DNA of 64,000 nucleotides from JBIQJD01 sp044507695. Its GTDB lineage: Bacteria > Bacteroidota > Ignavibacteria > Ignavibacteriales > Ignavibacteriaceae. This document shows, piece by piece, positions 26,992-36,106 of this stretch. The first letter of the stretch is position 1. Every line of letters starts with the position of its first letter. The DNA lies in NCBI GenBank assembly GCA_044507695.1, contig JBIQJD010000004.1, forward strand, positions 186,001 through 250,000. The letters run 5' to 3'. The notes under the pieces were generated by a model. That model worked only from the letters and a program-made list of their open reading frames with translations, did not search any database and was not told the DNA's origin. Made by a program: the position numbers and the translations under genes.

Positions 26992-29900
26992 ATGAAAAAA
27001 ATATTATTCATATTTCTTGCGCGTCCGGTAACAGCGGGAATGTTATTTTTTTCTGTATTAGTTTTAGGAGTAGCGTCTTTTTTAAATCTCCCGGTTGAAC
27101 TCCTTCCTCACACTGAATATCCAAGGTTATCTGTTTCGTGTTCATGGGCAGGAGTTTCACCCGAAGCAGTGGAAACATACTTAACTTCACCAATGGAAGC
27201 AGCGCTTGCGGGCATAAAAGGAATAAAAAAAATTTCATCCCGTTCTTCGGAAGGAAGCGCAAATATTAATTTAGAATTTCATCCTTCAACCAATATGGAT
27301 TTTGCACGCCTGGAAATTAATGAAAAGCTTGGCGCGCTCATTCAAGAGCTTCCGGATAATATTTCACCACCAAGAATATCAGCTTACGTTCCAAAAGAGT
27401 TCCGCGATCTGCAAGGCTTTTTAACTTATACTTTATCCGCAAATTTAAGCGCAAATGAAATCCGCAAGTACGCAGTTGATTATATAAAAACTCCGCTGCT
27501 TTCAGTTAATGGAGTTTCTGATGTTAATATAAGAGGCGGGAATGACAGGGAGATTTTAATTACAATTGATTATGATAGAGCAAAATCTTTCAAAATAAGT
27601 AATGAAGAAATTTCAGCAGCTATAAATAATGCGGAACAGATAATTTCTGCGGGAATGATAAACAACCGCGGTGCGCAGGTTTCAGTAAAGATTAATAACA
27701 CAATTAATTCAGCGGATATTCTTCTCAATCAGCCCGTTAAAACTTTTCAGAATTCTGTAATAAGATTAAAAGATATTGGAATTGTTACAGATGATTTTAG
27801 TGAGAGACAAAGCTACTACAGAATAAACGGAAACGAAGCTGTGTTTATTGAAATAAGCAAAGAACCGGGAAAAAATACTATTCAAACTGCGGATAATGTT
27901 TATAAAAAATTAAATGAACTTGAAGCAGCATTTCCCCCAGGGTTTTCTCTTCAAAAAGAAATTGATATGAGCCGGAATATAAGGGATGAAATAGATGAAC
28001 TTTTTAGTTCTGCAGGTTACTCATTTTTAATCGTACTTGTAGTTCTGCTTTTGATTTTCCGGGATGCTGTCTATTCTTTTATAGTAATTATATCAATTCT
28101 CTTCTCAATGCTTTCTGCATTTATTTTTCTTTATGTTTTTAATATCAGCCTGAATATTCTTACTATCGCTTCACTTATTATCGGCTTCGGATTGATAGTT
28201 GATAATTCAATTGTCGTGGTGGATTATCTTGATAAACATTCTAATGAATCTGAAATTAATTCCGGGAGACAAAAGAAAAGATTATCTGTTCATACAAAGA
28301 ATATTTTCTTTCCTGTATTTGCATCAACATTAACAACTGTTGCAGTATTTATTCCTCTTCTTTTCTTAACGGGAGAATTAAAATTATATTTTGAACAGTT
28401 TGCAATTACAACCGCGCTTACATTAACATCTGCGTTAATTATTTCATTTACTATTGTGCCGGTTCTTTTTTACAATTATAAAAAAATTAAAAAAATAAAA
28501 TCCCTGCCTGAAAAAAATCATCATGCCTCAAACTTCAGGAACAGATTCAGCGGATTAAGAATTTATTCTTTCACAGTTCAATTAATTTACAGATGGCGCA
28601 AATTGAGCATTGTAGTTTTAATTTTGATTGTTGGTTTACCTGTCTGGCTGCTTCCCACAACAATTGAAACTCCGGTCCTATCCTTTCCTTACAATGCCGT
28701 TTTTGGTTCGCAGACTTTTGATGAAATAAAAAAATATTTTAACTATGCCCTCGGCGGAACACTTAACTTATTTTTTAATCATGTTCAGAAGGGAGAAGTT
28801 TTTTCTTATGGTGAATCGGATTATATCGTTGTAAGGCTTCAGCTTCCCAACGGAAACCGTATCGAAAGAATAAATGAATTAACAGAAAAATTTGAAAATG
28901 AAGTTTTAACCTACAAAGAGAATATTGAAAACATCACAGCAAATGTTATGGATGAAGAGACAGCGCTAATAAGAATAATCTTCACAAAAGAGCAAAGCAG
29001 ATCCGCGTTTCCTTACATACTTAAAAATTATCTTACTGCTTTTGCTGTTGGACTTGGCGGACTTGATGTATCGGTTTTGGGTTATGGCCCCGGTTTCAGC
29101 AGCGGCGGTTACTCAACTACTTCGTTTATTGTTCAGGCTGCGGGATTTAATTATAACAGGGTGAAAGATCTTGCGAATCAATTGAAAGAAATACTGGAGA
29201 AGAACCCGAGGATTGATAATGTTGATGTTGACCGTTCCGGATTTTGGGGAAGCGGGGACGATACTTATGAAATTGCAGCAGAAATAAAACGGCAGGCGCT
29301 AATAAAAAATAATATAGATGTGAACCAGTTGTTCAATATAATTGCCAAAAATACGCGCGGCAATCTTGGTAACAACCGCTTTAGAATTGATGGAGAAGAA
29401 GCGGCTTACTCTGTTAAGTTCTCAAATTATAAAAATATTCAGCAGGAAGAACTTGCAAATAAAATTATTACTGTTGATAAATTTAAAAGTGCAAAGATTA
29501 ATGAGTTGGTTTTTTTTGAAGAACGAAAAGTTCTTTCAACAATTAACAGGGAAAATCAGCAGTATGTAAGAAATATCAGTTTTGATTATAAAGGTCCTTA
29601 TATGTATGGGATGGAATTTTTAAAATCATCTATTGAACAAATTTCAATTCCGGAAGGTTATTCAATTAAGAAGCAGGATTTTTTCTTTACCTTTGGAACC
29701 GAAGAAGAAATTGAAGTTTGGAAAATTCTTGCATTATCTTTGATTCTGATTTTTATGATTACATCTGCTTTATTTGAATCAATTAAAAAACCATTGATTG
29801 TTTTTATTGCAATTCCCTTCGCGCTGATCGGAACAATATTTTTATTTTATCTCGGTAATTTCAGTCTTGACCGCGGGGCTTATGCCGGAATGCTTTTGCT

Positions 29901-30198
29901 CATCGGACTTTCCGTAAACAATTCAATTATTATGGTTGATTATCTATCTCAAAACATAAAAAGAAGTGATCTTACGGAAATAATAAAATTAAGCTTTAAC
30001 CGGATTAGACCAATTGCTACAACCACACTTACAACTGCTTCAGCTCTCATACCACTTATGTTAAGCAGCGGGCAGAGTTTTTGGAAAAGTCTTGCCTTGA
30101 GCGTTACCGGTGGAATAATAATTTCCAGTACGTTTATATTATTTCTGGTTCCTGTTCTATATTATATTTTAACAAATAAAAAGAAGGTTTACGCGTAA
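26992..30198 (+). CDS. RND efflux transporter, permease subunit (second)
   Basis: 1068-residue RND permease, clearly diverged from the one at 22184. The start FLARPVTAGMLFFSVLVLGVASFLNLPVELLPHTEYPRL is the family TM1/PN1 region; EAVETYLTSPMEAALAGIKG is the conserved first-loop motif. TM4 reads GFGLIVDNSIVVVDYLD, again with a single Asp before Asn; TM10 has GLSVNNSIIMVDYLS. About 12 membrane segments in two halves. Two non-identical permeases around one adaptor suggest a heteromeric pump like MdtBC, but substrate cannot be read from sequence. Confidence 0.88.
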   Translation: MKKILFIFLARPVTAGMLFFSVLVLGVASFLNLPVELLPHTEYPRLSVSCSWAGVSPEAVETYLTSPMEAALAGIKGIKKISSRSSEGSANINLEFHPSTNMDFARLEINEKLGALIQELPDNISPPRISAYVPKEFRDLQGFLTYTLSANLSANEIRKYAVDYIKTPLLSVNGVSDVNIRGGNDREILITIDYDRAKSFKISNEEISAAINNAEQIISAGMINNRGAQVSVKINNTINSADILLNQPVKTFQNSVIRLKDIGIVTDDFSERQSYYRINGNEAVFIEISKEPGKNTIQTADNVYKKLNELEAAFPPGFSLQKEIDMSRNIRDEIDELFSSAGYSFLIVLVVLLLIFRDAVYSFIVIISILFSMLSAFIFLYVFNISLNILTIASLIIGFGLIVDNSIVVVDYLDKHSNESEINSGRQKKRLSVHTKNIFFPVFASTLTTVAVFIPLLFLTGELKLYFEQFAITTALTLTSALIISFTIVPVLFYNYKKIKKIKSLPEKNHHASNFRNRFSGLRIYSFTVQLIYRWRKLSIVVLILIVGLPVWLLPTTIETPVLSFPYNAVFGSQTFDEIKKYFNYALGGTLNLFFNHVQKGEVFSYGESDYIVVRLQLPNGNRIERINELTEKFENEVLTYKENIENITANVMDEETALIRIIFTKEQSRSAFPYILKNYLTAFAVGLGGLDVSVLGYGPGFSSGGYSTTSFIVQAAGFNYNRVKDLANQLKEILEKNPRIDNVDVDRSGFWGSGDDTYEIAAEIKRQALIKNNIDVNQLFNIIAKNTRGNLGNNRFRIDGEEAAYSVKFSNYKNIQQEELANKIITVDKFKSAKINELVFFEERKVLSTINRENQQYVRNISFDYKGPYMYGMEFLKSSIEQISIPEGYSIKKQDFFFTFGTEEEIEVWKILALSLILIFMITSALFESIKKPLIVFIAIPFALIGTIFLFYLGNFSLDRGAYAGMLLLIGLSVNNSIIMVDYLSQNIKRSDLTEIIKLSFNRIRPIATTTLTTASALIPLMLSSGQSFWKSLALSVTGGIIISSTFILFLVPVLYYILTNKKKVYA

Positions 30199-30316
30199 TA
30201 AATTTTCGATTATTTTCCTGTTAAAATTATTTGCCACACCAAAAAATTTGTTTCAAATAATGAGATTCAGTCATATTTCTTGATGTTTGATTACAAAGGA
30301 TTACTAATTAGTTTTA

Positions 30317-30345
30317 TTGACTTCACATAGCCTTTTACATATATT
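30317..30345 (+). promoter_or_regulatory. Sigma70-type promoter of prs
   Basis: TTGACT at 30317-30322 and TATATT at 30340-30345, exactly 17 bp apart. Transcription would begin near 30352, about 34 nt before the chosen prs ATG. The -35 coincides with the TTG that would open the longest prs frame, which rules that start out. Confidence 0.7.
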
Positions 30346-30385
30346 TCACGTCTATTTTTTTATTATTTGCGTAAACAGCAGCTCA

Positions 30386-31333
30386 ATGGCAAACAGCGAC
30401 TTTAAGATTTTTTCAGGCGGTTCAAATCGTCCTCTTGCCGAAAAAATTGCTAAAAAATTAAACAGGCCATTAGGTTCTTTGGAATTAAAACGGTTCAGCG
30501 ATGGTGAAATCTGGGTAAAATACCTTGAAAATATCCGTGGATCTGAAGTTTTTTTGATTCAATCTACAAATCCTCCTGCAGAGAATCTTCTTGAATTATT
30601 AATAATGATTGATGCGGCAAAAAGAGCCTCTGCAAAAAGAATTACGGCTGTTATCCCTTATTTTGGTTATTCAAGGCAGGATAGAAAGGATCAGCCGCGG
30701 GTTTCAATTACCGCAAAGCTGATTGCAAATGTACTTACAGTATCAGGTGCAGATAGAGTTGTAACAATGGATTTGCACGCCGCACAGATTCAGGGATTTT
30801 TTGATATCCCGTTTGATCATTTGTACGGCTCAAGCGTATTCAGCGGATTGTTTGATGATATAAAGGAAAATCTTGTTGTTGTTTCTCCTGATGTTGGCGG
30901 AATTAAAATGGCGCGCTCTTACGCAAAAAGATTAAACGCCGGATTGGTAGTAATTGATAAAAGAAGACCAAAGCAGAATCTTGCGGAAGTTGTAAATATT
31001 ATCGGAAGCGTGCAGGATAAAGATGTTCTTTTAGTTGATGATTTAATTGATACTGCTGGTACATTTGTAAGCGCAATTAAAGCATTGAAAGAAAAAGGCG
31101 CACGGAGTATCTACGGCGCGGTAACGCATCCGCTGCTTTCAGGTCCGGCAATTGAACGGCTGAACAATTCGGAAATTACAAAACTCTTTGTTTCAGATAC
31201 TATCGCAATAAACCCCGAAAATATATCGGATAAAATTTCAGTAATTACGGCTTCGGATATTTTTTCTGAAGCAATTTTAAGAACATATAATCACGAATCA
31301 ATCAGTTCTCTTTTTGATATAGATAAAGGATAA
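30386..31333 (+). CDS. prs: Ribose-phosphate pyrophosphokinase (PRPP synthase)
   Basis: Makes PRPP from ribose-5-phosphate and ATP, feeding nucleotide, His, Trp and NAD synthesis. 315 residues from ATG 30386, the usual class I length; a longer in-frame start lies inside the promoter and is rejected. Motifs: FSDGEIWVKYLENIRG early, PYFGYSRQDRKDQPR (flexible loop), TMDLHAAQIQGFFDIPFDHL (signature), VSPDVGGIKMA, and VDDLIDTAGTF (PRPP/ribose-5-phosphate loop). It heads a likely operon with rplY, pth and hppA, all closely spaced. Confidence 0.95.
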   Translation: MANSDFKIFSGGSNRPLAEKIAKKLNRPLGSLELKRFSDGEIWVKYLENIRGSEVFLIQSTNPPAENLLELLIMIDAAKRASAKRITAVIPYFGYSRQDRKDQPRVSITAKLIANVLTVSGADRVVTMDLHAAQIQGFFDIPFDHLYGSSVFSGLFDDIKENLVVVSPDVGGIKMARSYAKRLNAGLVVIDKRRPKQNLAEVVNIIGSVQDKDVLLVDDLIDTAGTFVSAIKALKEKGARSIYGAVTHPLLSGPAIERLNNSEITKLFVSDTIAINPENISDKISVITASDIFSEAILRTYNHESISSLFDIDKG

Positions 31334-31354
31334 CTTTTTAGTTTTGGAGTAAAC

Positions 31355-31987
31355 ATGGAAAAAATTACATTAAACGCTAACGTAAGAACTAATCTAAGCA
31401 AATCTGCAAGAAACGAATTAAGGAAATCCGGAGATGTTCCCGGAGTCTTCTATTCCAAACATGAGGCACCGGTTGCACTTTCTGTTTCTGAAAAGAAATT
31501 AAAACCGCTCGTGTTTACTGCCGAAACTCATCTCATTGGCTTAAACATTGATGGAACCGAACATGATTGCGTAATTAAAGATGTTCAGTTCGATCCCGTT
31601 TCAGACAGGATAATCCATGTAGATCTTCTTGGATTGACAAAGGGTGAAAAATTTCAGCTTGAAGTTCCAATCCAGTTTATTGGCAATGCCGCTGGAATTA
31701 AAGAAGGCGGAATACTTCAGCATGTACTTCATAAACTTCAGATTGAATGTCTCCCCAGTGATATTCCCCAGCATCTTGAAGTTGAAATCACCAATTTGAG
31801 AATTGGCGATGCAATTCATGTTGGTGATTTGAAATATGATAATATAACTATCCTTAATCCTGAAGATGCTGTAGTTGTGGCAGTTACACATCCAAAGGCT
31901 GAAAAAGAAACAGTTGAAGGTGAAGCTGAAGAAACTGCTGAACCTGAAGTTATTGGTAAAGGTAAAGCTGAAGAAGAAGAAGAATAG
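31355..31987 (+). CDS. rplY: 50S ribosomal protein L25 (Ctc form)
   Basis: 210-residue long-form L25/Ctc that binds 5S rRNA. The N-terminal L25 domain (about 1-92) includes RKSGDVPGVFYSK and VIKDVQFDPVSDRIIHVDLL; the C-terminal TL5/Ctc domain (about 93-185) ends in an acidic EEEEE tail. GGAG sits just before the ATG. prs, rplY, pth is a common gene order in bacteria; the stop is 2 nt from the pth start. Confidence 0.95.
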   Translation: MEKITLNANVRTNLSKSARNELRKSGDVPGVFYSKHEAPVALSVSEKKLKPLVFTAETHLIGLNIDGTEHDCVIKDVQFDPVSDRIIHVDLLGLTKGEKFQLEVPIQFIGNAAGIKEGGILQHVLHKLQIECLPSDIPQHLEVEITNLRIGDAIHVGDLKYDNITILNPEDAVVVAVTHPKAEKETVEGEAEETAEPEVIGKGKAEEEEE

Positions 31988-31989
31988 TT

Positions 31990-32619
31990 TTGCGGATTAT
32001 CTTGGGAATCGGAAACCCTGGCAGGCGCTATGTTAATAACAGGCATAATGTAGGATTCATGTTTCTGGATTATTTTGCGGATTCCTATAATACGAGCTTT
32101 TCTGTTCCTTCAGATCCTTCAACTAAAGAAAAATTTGATTTTTACGCATCCTCCGGAAAAGTAGACGAGAATAATTTTATTCTTATTAAACCTACTACCT
32201 ATGTGAATAATTCGGGTATAGCTGCCAAACAAGCCTTGGAATTTTACTCAACCGGAATACAGGATCTGCTTGTTGTTTACGATGATCTTAATCTTGATAC
32301 TGCTAAATTTAAGATTAAAATTTCAGGCAGCGATGGCGGTCATAATGGAATCAGTTCCATAATTTATCATTTATATTCAGATCAATTTCCCCGCCTTAGA
32401 ATAGGCATTGGTGCTGATTTTGAAAAAGGCGGAATGGCGGAATACGTTCTTTCTGATTTTACTGAAGAAGAATTTCATCAGCTCGAAGAAACTTTCAAAC
32501 AAACAAAAATTTTAACTGAAGATTTCATAAGGGGTGGAATTAAACAAATGCTGGACACAAACAGCACATTTTATAAACCAAAAACTAACACAATTAGTAA
32601 GAAAGAAAAGGGAGATTAA
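31990..32619 (+). CDS. pth: Peptidyl-tRNA hydrolase
   Basis: Cleaves peptidyl-tRNA released by stalled ribosomes, recycling tRNA. 209 residues starting at TTG 31990, two bases after the rplY stop. ILGIGNPGRRYVNNRHNVGF (4-23) includes the catalytic His19; VVYDDLNLD carries the conserved Asp; GGHNGISSI and RLRIGIG complete the family motifs. The tail after LDTNSTFY is Lys-rich. TTG is the only start that keeps the full motif, and coupling to rplY explains it. Confidence 0.94.
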   Translation: MRIILGIGNPGRRYVNNRHNVGFMFLDYFADSYNTSFSVPSDPSTKEKFDFYASSGKVDENNFILIKPTTYVNNSGIAAKQALEFYSTGIQDLLVVYDDLNLDTAKFKIKISGSDGGHNGISSIIYHLYSDQFPRLRIGIGADFEKGGMAEYVLSDFTEEEFHQLEETFKQTKILTEDFIRGGIKQMLDTNSTFYKPKTNTISKKEKGD

Positions 32620-32626
32620 AAGAAAT

Positions 32627-34825
32627 ATGGATCCAATATTTCAATTTGTTCCGTTCTTTGGTGTTATTGCCCTTTTATACACTTTTTGGAGGTTAAGCTG
32701 GATCTCCAAACAGGATGCAGGCACAGAGAGAATGAAAAAAATTGCTGGTCACATCGCCGAAGGCGCTATGGCATTTTTAAAAGCTGAATACAAAATTCTT
32801 GCTATCTTCGTAATCTGTGTTGCAGTTCTTCTTGGTATTTCTGCCGATGCAGAACAGTCATCACCGCTGGTTGCTGTTTCTTTTCTATTGGGTGCTTTTT
32901 GTTCCGCATTAGCGGGATTCATCGGCATGAAAGCCGCTACCAAAGCGAATGTAAGAACAACCCAGGCTGCAAGAACCGGTATCGATAAAGCTTTATTGAT
33001 TGCCTTCTCCGGCGGCTCTGTAATGGGTATGGGCGTGGTTGGATTGGGTATTCTTGGCCTCGGCGGATTATTCATTCTATACGGTGATATTTTTGGAACA
33101 TCATCAGTCAATGAAATTTCAAGAGTAATTACTGTAGTTACGGGATTCTCATTTGGCGCTTCATCAATTGCATTATTTGCACGTGTTGGCGGAGGAATTT
33201 ATACCAAGGCAGCAGATGTTGGTGCTGATCTTGTAGGAAAAGTTGAAGCCGGAATTCCTGAAGATCATCCTCTCAATCCTGCAACAATTGCAGATAATGT
33301 TGGTGATAATGTTGGTGATGTTGCCGGAATGGGCGCAGATCTTTTTGAATCTTACATTGGTGCTATTGTAGGAACGATGGTTTTAGGCGCTGCGTTTTCA
33401 GTCCTGCCGGAGTTTTCTGGTATGCCTCTGAATGCTGTACTGCTGCCGCTTGTAATCTCGGGTGTGGGTATTATTATGAGTCTGGTAGGAACCTTGTTTG
33501 TTAGAATTAAAGAAGGCGGCAATCCTCAAAAAGCTCTTAACATGGGTGAATTTGGTTCATCATTCATTACAATTCTTGCCCTTTGGTTTATAATAAAAGG
33601 AATGCTTCCTGAAACATGGTCTTTTTCTGATCCTCTTTACACTGATGAGGCAGGTGAACCACTCCTCAGAGTTTTCACATCAACAGGAATTTTTGTTGCT
33701 ACAACTATTGGTCTGGCAGCAGGAGTTCTTATTGGAATAATTACAGAATATTATACAGGTACGGGTAAAAAACCAGTACTTAGTATTGTACAGCAATCCG
33801 TTACCGGCAGTGCAACAAATATTATTTCAGGTTTAAGTGTTGGTATGATTTCAACAGCATTGCCTATATTAATTATTGCTGCATCTATTATTGTTGCGTT
33901 TAATTTTGGCGGATTGTTTGGAATTGCAATTTCCGCTGTTGGTATGCTTTCTAATCTTGGTATCCAGCTTGCAGTTGATGCATATGGACCAATTTCAGAT
34001 AACGCCGGCGGTATTGCTGAAATGTCTGATCTTCCTAAAGAAGTAAGAGGAAGAACTGATAAGCTTGATGCTGTTGGAAATACTACTGCGGCAATCGGAA
34101 AAGGATTCGCTATCGGCTCAGCAGCATTAACCGCGCTGGCATTATTCGGCGCATATATGATGGCTGCAAATGTGCCTTCAATTGATATTTCCCAGGCAGA
34201 TGTAATAAGCGGATTATTTATCGGCGCAATGATACCGTTCTTATTTTCAGCTCTTGCAATGCAGGCAGTTGGCAAAGCCGCAATGGCAATGATTCAGGAA
34301 GTACGCAGGCAGTTTAATGAAATTCCAACTCTGAAAGCTGCACTTGAAATGATGAGAAAAAATCAGGGAGTTGAACATTCAAAATGGTCCGCAGAAGATC
34401 AGAAAGTATTTGATGCCGCTGATGGTGCCGCAGAGTATGGAAAATGTGTGGAAATCTCCACAAAATCAGCAATTAAAAAGATGGTTGTTCCGGGTTTGCT
34501 TGCTATTCTTGTACCTGTACTCACCGGATTTTTTGGCGGAAAAGAAATGCTTGGCGGATTAATTGCCGGTGTTACTGTAACCGGTGTATTGATGGCAATC
34601 TTTCAGGCTAATGCAGGCGGCGCATGGGATAATGCTAAAAAAATGTTTGAAGAAGGCATTGAAATTAACGGACAAAAATACTTAAAAGGCTCTGATCCGC
34701 ACAAAGCTGCAGTGGTTGGAGATACAGTGGGTGATCCGTTCAAAGATACATCCGGGCCTTCACTGAACATACTCTTAAAATTAATGTCTGTGGTAGCGCT
34801 TGTAATTGCGCCCTTAATTAGATAA
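32627..34825 (+). CDS. hppA: Membrane-bound K+-dependent ion-translocating pyrophosphatase
   Basis: 732-residue membrane PPase that pumps H+ or Na+ with pyrophosphate hydrolysis. It has about 16 membrane helices. GGGIYTKAADVGADLVGKVE and DNVGDNVGDVAGMGADLFESY are the pyrophosphate/Mg-binding signatures, and GDTVGDPFKDTSGPSLNILLK closes the site. GNTTAAIGKGFAIGSAAL has Ala where K+-independent enzymes have Lys (GNTTKA), which marks the K+-dependent class. Whether H+ or Na+ is moved is not settled here. The longer frame from 32534 is rejected because it runs through the pth coding region. Confidence 0.94.
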   Translation: MDPIFQFVPFFGVIALLYTFWRLSWISKQDAGTERMKKIAGHIAEGAMAFLKAEYKILAIFVICVAVLLGISADAEQSSPLVAVSFLLGAFCSALAGFIGMKAATKANVRTTQAARTGIDKALLIAFSGGSVMGMGVVGLGILGLGGLFILYGDIFGTSSVNEISRVITVVTGFSFGASSIALFARVGGGIYTKAADVGADLVGKVEAGIPEDHPLNPATIADNVGDNVGDVAGMGADLFESYIGAIVGTMVLGAAFSVLPEFSGMPLNAVLLPLVISGVGIIMSLVGTLFVRIKEGGNPQKALNMGEFGSSFITILALWFIIKGMLPETWSFSDPLYTDEAGEPLLRVFTSTGIFVATTIGLAAGVLIGIITEYYTGTGKKPVLSIVQQSVTGSATNIISGLSVGMISTALPILIIAASIIVAFNFGGLFGIAISAVGMLSNLGIQLAVDAYGPISDNAGGIAEMSDLPKEVRGRTDKLDAVGNTTAAIGKGFAIGSAALTALALFGAYMMAANVPSIDISQADVISGLFIGAMIPFLFSALAMQAVGKAAMAMIQEVRRQFNEIPTLKAALEMMRKNQGVEHSKWSAEDQKVFDAADGAAEYGKCVEISTKSAIKKMVVPGLLAILVPVLTGFFGGKEMLGGLIAGVTVTGVLMAIFQANAGGAWDNAKKMFEEGIEINGQKYLKGSDPHKAAVVGDTVGDPFKDTSGPSLNILLKLMSVVALVIAPLIR

Positions 34826-34861
34826 ATTTTGGCTCGTTTTTAAAATAATTTATTACATAAT

Positions 34862-34905
34862 CCCTGCTCTCATTTAAGATGAGGGCCTAAATGTCCGAAG
34901 GGAGG
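34862..34905 (+). promoter_or_regulatory. Candidate S6:S18 ribosomal-protein leader element
   Basis: Upstream of rpsF an RNA can form an outer stem CCCT (34862-34865) with AGGG (34899-34902) and an inner stem CATTTA (34871-34876) with TAAATG (34888-34893). The internal loop between them carries CCGA on the 3' side (34895-34898). A CCG-bearing internal loop is the hallmark of the S6:S18-binding leader described for rpsF operons. The outer stem overlaps the ribosome binding site GGAGG (34901-34905), so binding would close it. Confidence 0.5.
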
Positions 34906-34913
34906 TGAAAGAT

Positions 34914-35327
34914 ATGAAGACGAATGTCTATGAAAGTGCAGTATTAATTAATGCTGCTTTGGATGACGAACAGATTGAAGCCCTGATAAACCGAATTAAA
35001 GACTTGATAGTTAATAACGGCGGTGAAATCCGTGAGATTGAAAATTGGGGCAGAAAAAGATTGGCCTATATGGTTAAGAAAAGTAAGATAGGTTACTACG
35101 CAATCTTTAGATTCAACGCTCCTTCTAACCTGGTTGCAAAACTGGAAAGGGCGTACACGCTTGACGAATACATCCTCAGGTTCCTTACAATTCAGCTTGA
35201 CAATGATGCATTGGAACATCTCGAAAAAAACAAGGGCAGCTCTCTAGTTGATACTCTTAAATCAGAGAGAACTGAAGTTCCTGCTGAAGTCAATGAAACA
35301 CAAATTGAATCAAAAGAAAATGTGTAA
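34914..35327 (+). CDS. rpsF: 30S ribosomal protein S6
   Basis: 137 residues from ATG 34914, 8 nt after a strong GGAGG; an in-frame GTG at 34905 overlaps that site and is not favoured. YESAVLINAALDDEQIEALI, ENWGRKRLAYMVKKSKIGYY and the AYTLDEYILRFLT block are the S6 core; a charged tail of about 35 residues follows. It binds 16S rRNA with S18. First gene of rpsF-ssb-rpsR-rplI, probably autoregulated through the leader. Confidence 0.95.
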   Translation: MKTNVYESAVLINAALDDEQIEALINRIKDLIVNNGGEIREIENWGRKRLAYMVKKSKIGYYAIFRFNAPSNLVAKLERAYTLDEYILRFLTIQLDNDALEHLEKNKGSSLVDTLKSERTEVPAEVNETQIESKENV

Positions 35328-35364
35328 CTAACTAACTTTTTAGATTAAGTATGGAGGAAAAACC

Positions 35365-35844
35365 ATGGCCGATTTGAAAATGCCCGAAATTAACTACGTT
35401 ATTGTTGCCGGTAATCTTACAAAGGATCCGATTTTCCGGCAGACAACCAATAACACTCCTGTTGTTAATTTTTCTATTGCTTCAAATAGAAAATATAAAG
35501 ACAGCTCTAATCAATGGCAGGAGGATGTATGTTATGTTGGCATTGTTGCATGGAATAAACTGGCAGAGAGCTGCCGCGATAGATTAAAGAAAGGTTCCGC
35601 TGTTCTGGTTGACGGAGAACTGCAGAGCAGAAGCTGGAAATCCGAAGAAGGCCACAACAGAAGTATTGTTGAAATAAAAGCTCGCAGAATCCAGTTCCTC
35701 AATAAAAGAGGAAAATCTTCAGAGAACGGATTGAACGGCGAGGCAGATGAACATGATGTATTTACTGAAGATGATGATATAGATTACACTGACGATTCAT
35801 TTGATAAATTTTTATCTAATGAAGAATCTGATTTACTTAAGTAA
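35365..35844 (+). CDS. ssb: Single-stranded DNA-binding protein (no canonical acidic tip)
   Basis: 159 residues with an N-terminal OB fold (about 8-112): VIVAGNLTKDPIFRQT, VVNFSIASNRKY, FVGIVAWNKLAE-like and LVDGELQSRSWK. It protects ssDNA in replication and repair. The C-terminus is acidic (TEDDDIDYTDDSFDKF) but ends NEESDLLK rather than the usual DDxIPF tip that docks partner proteins. It lies between rpsF and rpsR, as in Firmicutes and many other phyla; ATG follows TGGAGG. Confidence 0.93.
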   Translation: MADLKMPEINYVIVAGNLTKDPIFRQTTNNTPVVNFSIASNRKYKDSSNQWQEDVCYVGIVAWNKLAESCRDRLKKGSAVLVDGELQSRSWKSEEGHNRSIVEIKARRIQFLNKRGKSSENGLNGEADEHDVFTEDDDIDYTDDSFDKFLSNEESDLLK

Positions 35845-35855
35845 TAAGGTGAATA

Positions 35856-36089
35856 ATGAGAAAAGAAGTAACAAAAACTAAAAAAGTATGCCGCTTCACA
35901 GAAAACAATGTGAAGTATATTGATTATAAAGATGTGAAACTTCTTCAAAGATATACTACAGAACAGGGTAAAATTATTCCTAAAAGAATAACCGGAACCA
36001 GTTCTAAATATCAGAGAGAGTTATCCATTGCTATTAAACGCGCAAGACATATGGCGCTTCTGCCTTATGTCTCAGATACCGTTAGATAG
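35856..36089 (+). CDS. rpsR: 30S ribosomal protein S18
   Basis: 77 residues, normal length. VCRFTENNVKYIDYKDVKLLQR and GKIIPKRITGTSSKYQREL followed by IAIKRARHMALLPY are the S18 signature. The single Cys near residue 12 does not form a full zinc site. It partners S6 on the platform of the small subunit and in the leader complex. Starts 11 nt after ssb. Confidence 0.96.
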   Translation: MRKEVTKTKKVCRFTENNVKYIDYKDVKLLQRYTTEQGKIIPKRITGTSSKYQRELSIAIKRARHMALLPYVSDTVR

Positions 36090-36106
36090 CTGAATAAGGA
36101 GTATAA

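Noticed and set aside
30317..30385. N-terminal extension of prs
   Set aside because: Overlaps the promoter, and the extension is hydrophobic and unlike PRPP synthases.
33751..34275. 174-codon frame on the - strand
   Set aside because: Antisense to hppA, Ala/Ile/Pro-rich, no motif; a shadow of a strongly supported gene.
35856..36089. Zinc-binding form of S18
   Set aside because: Only one Cys is present, too few for a zinc site.
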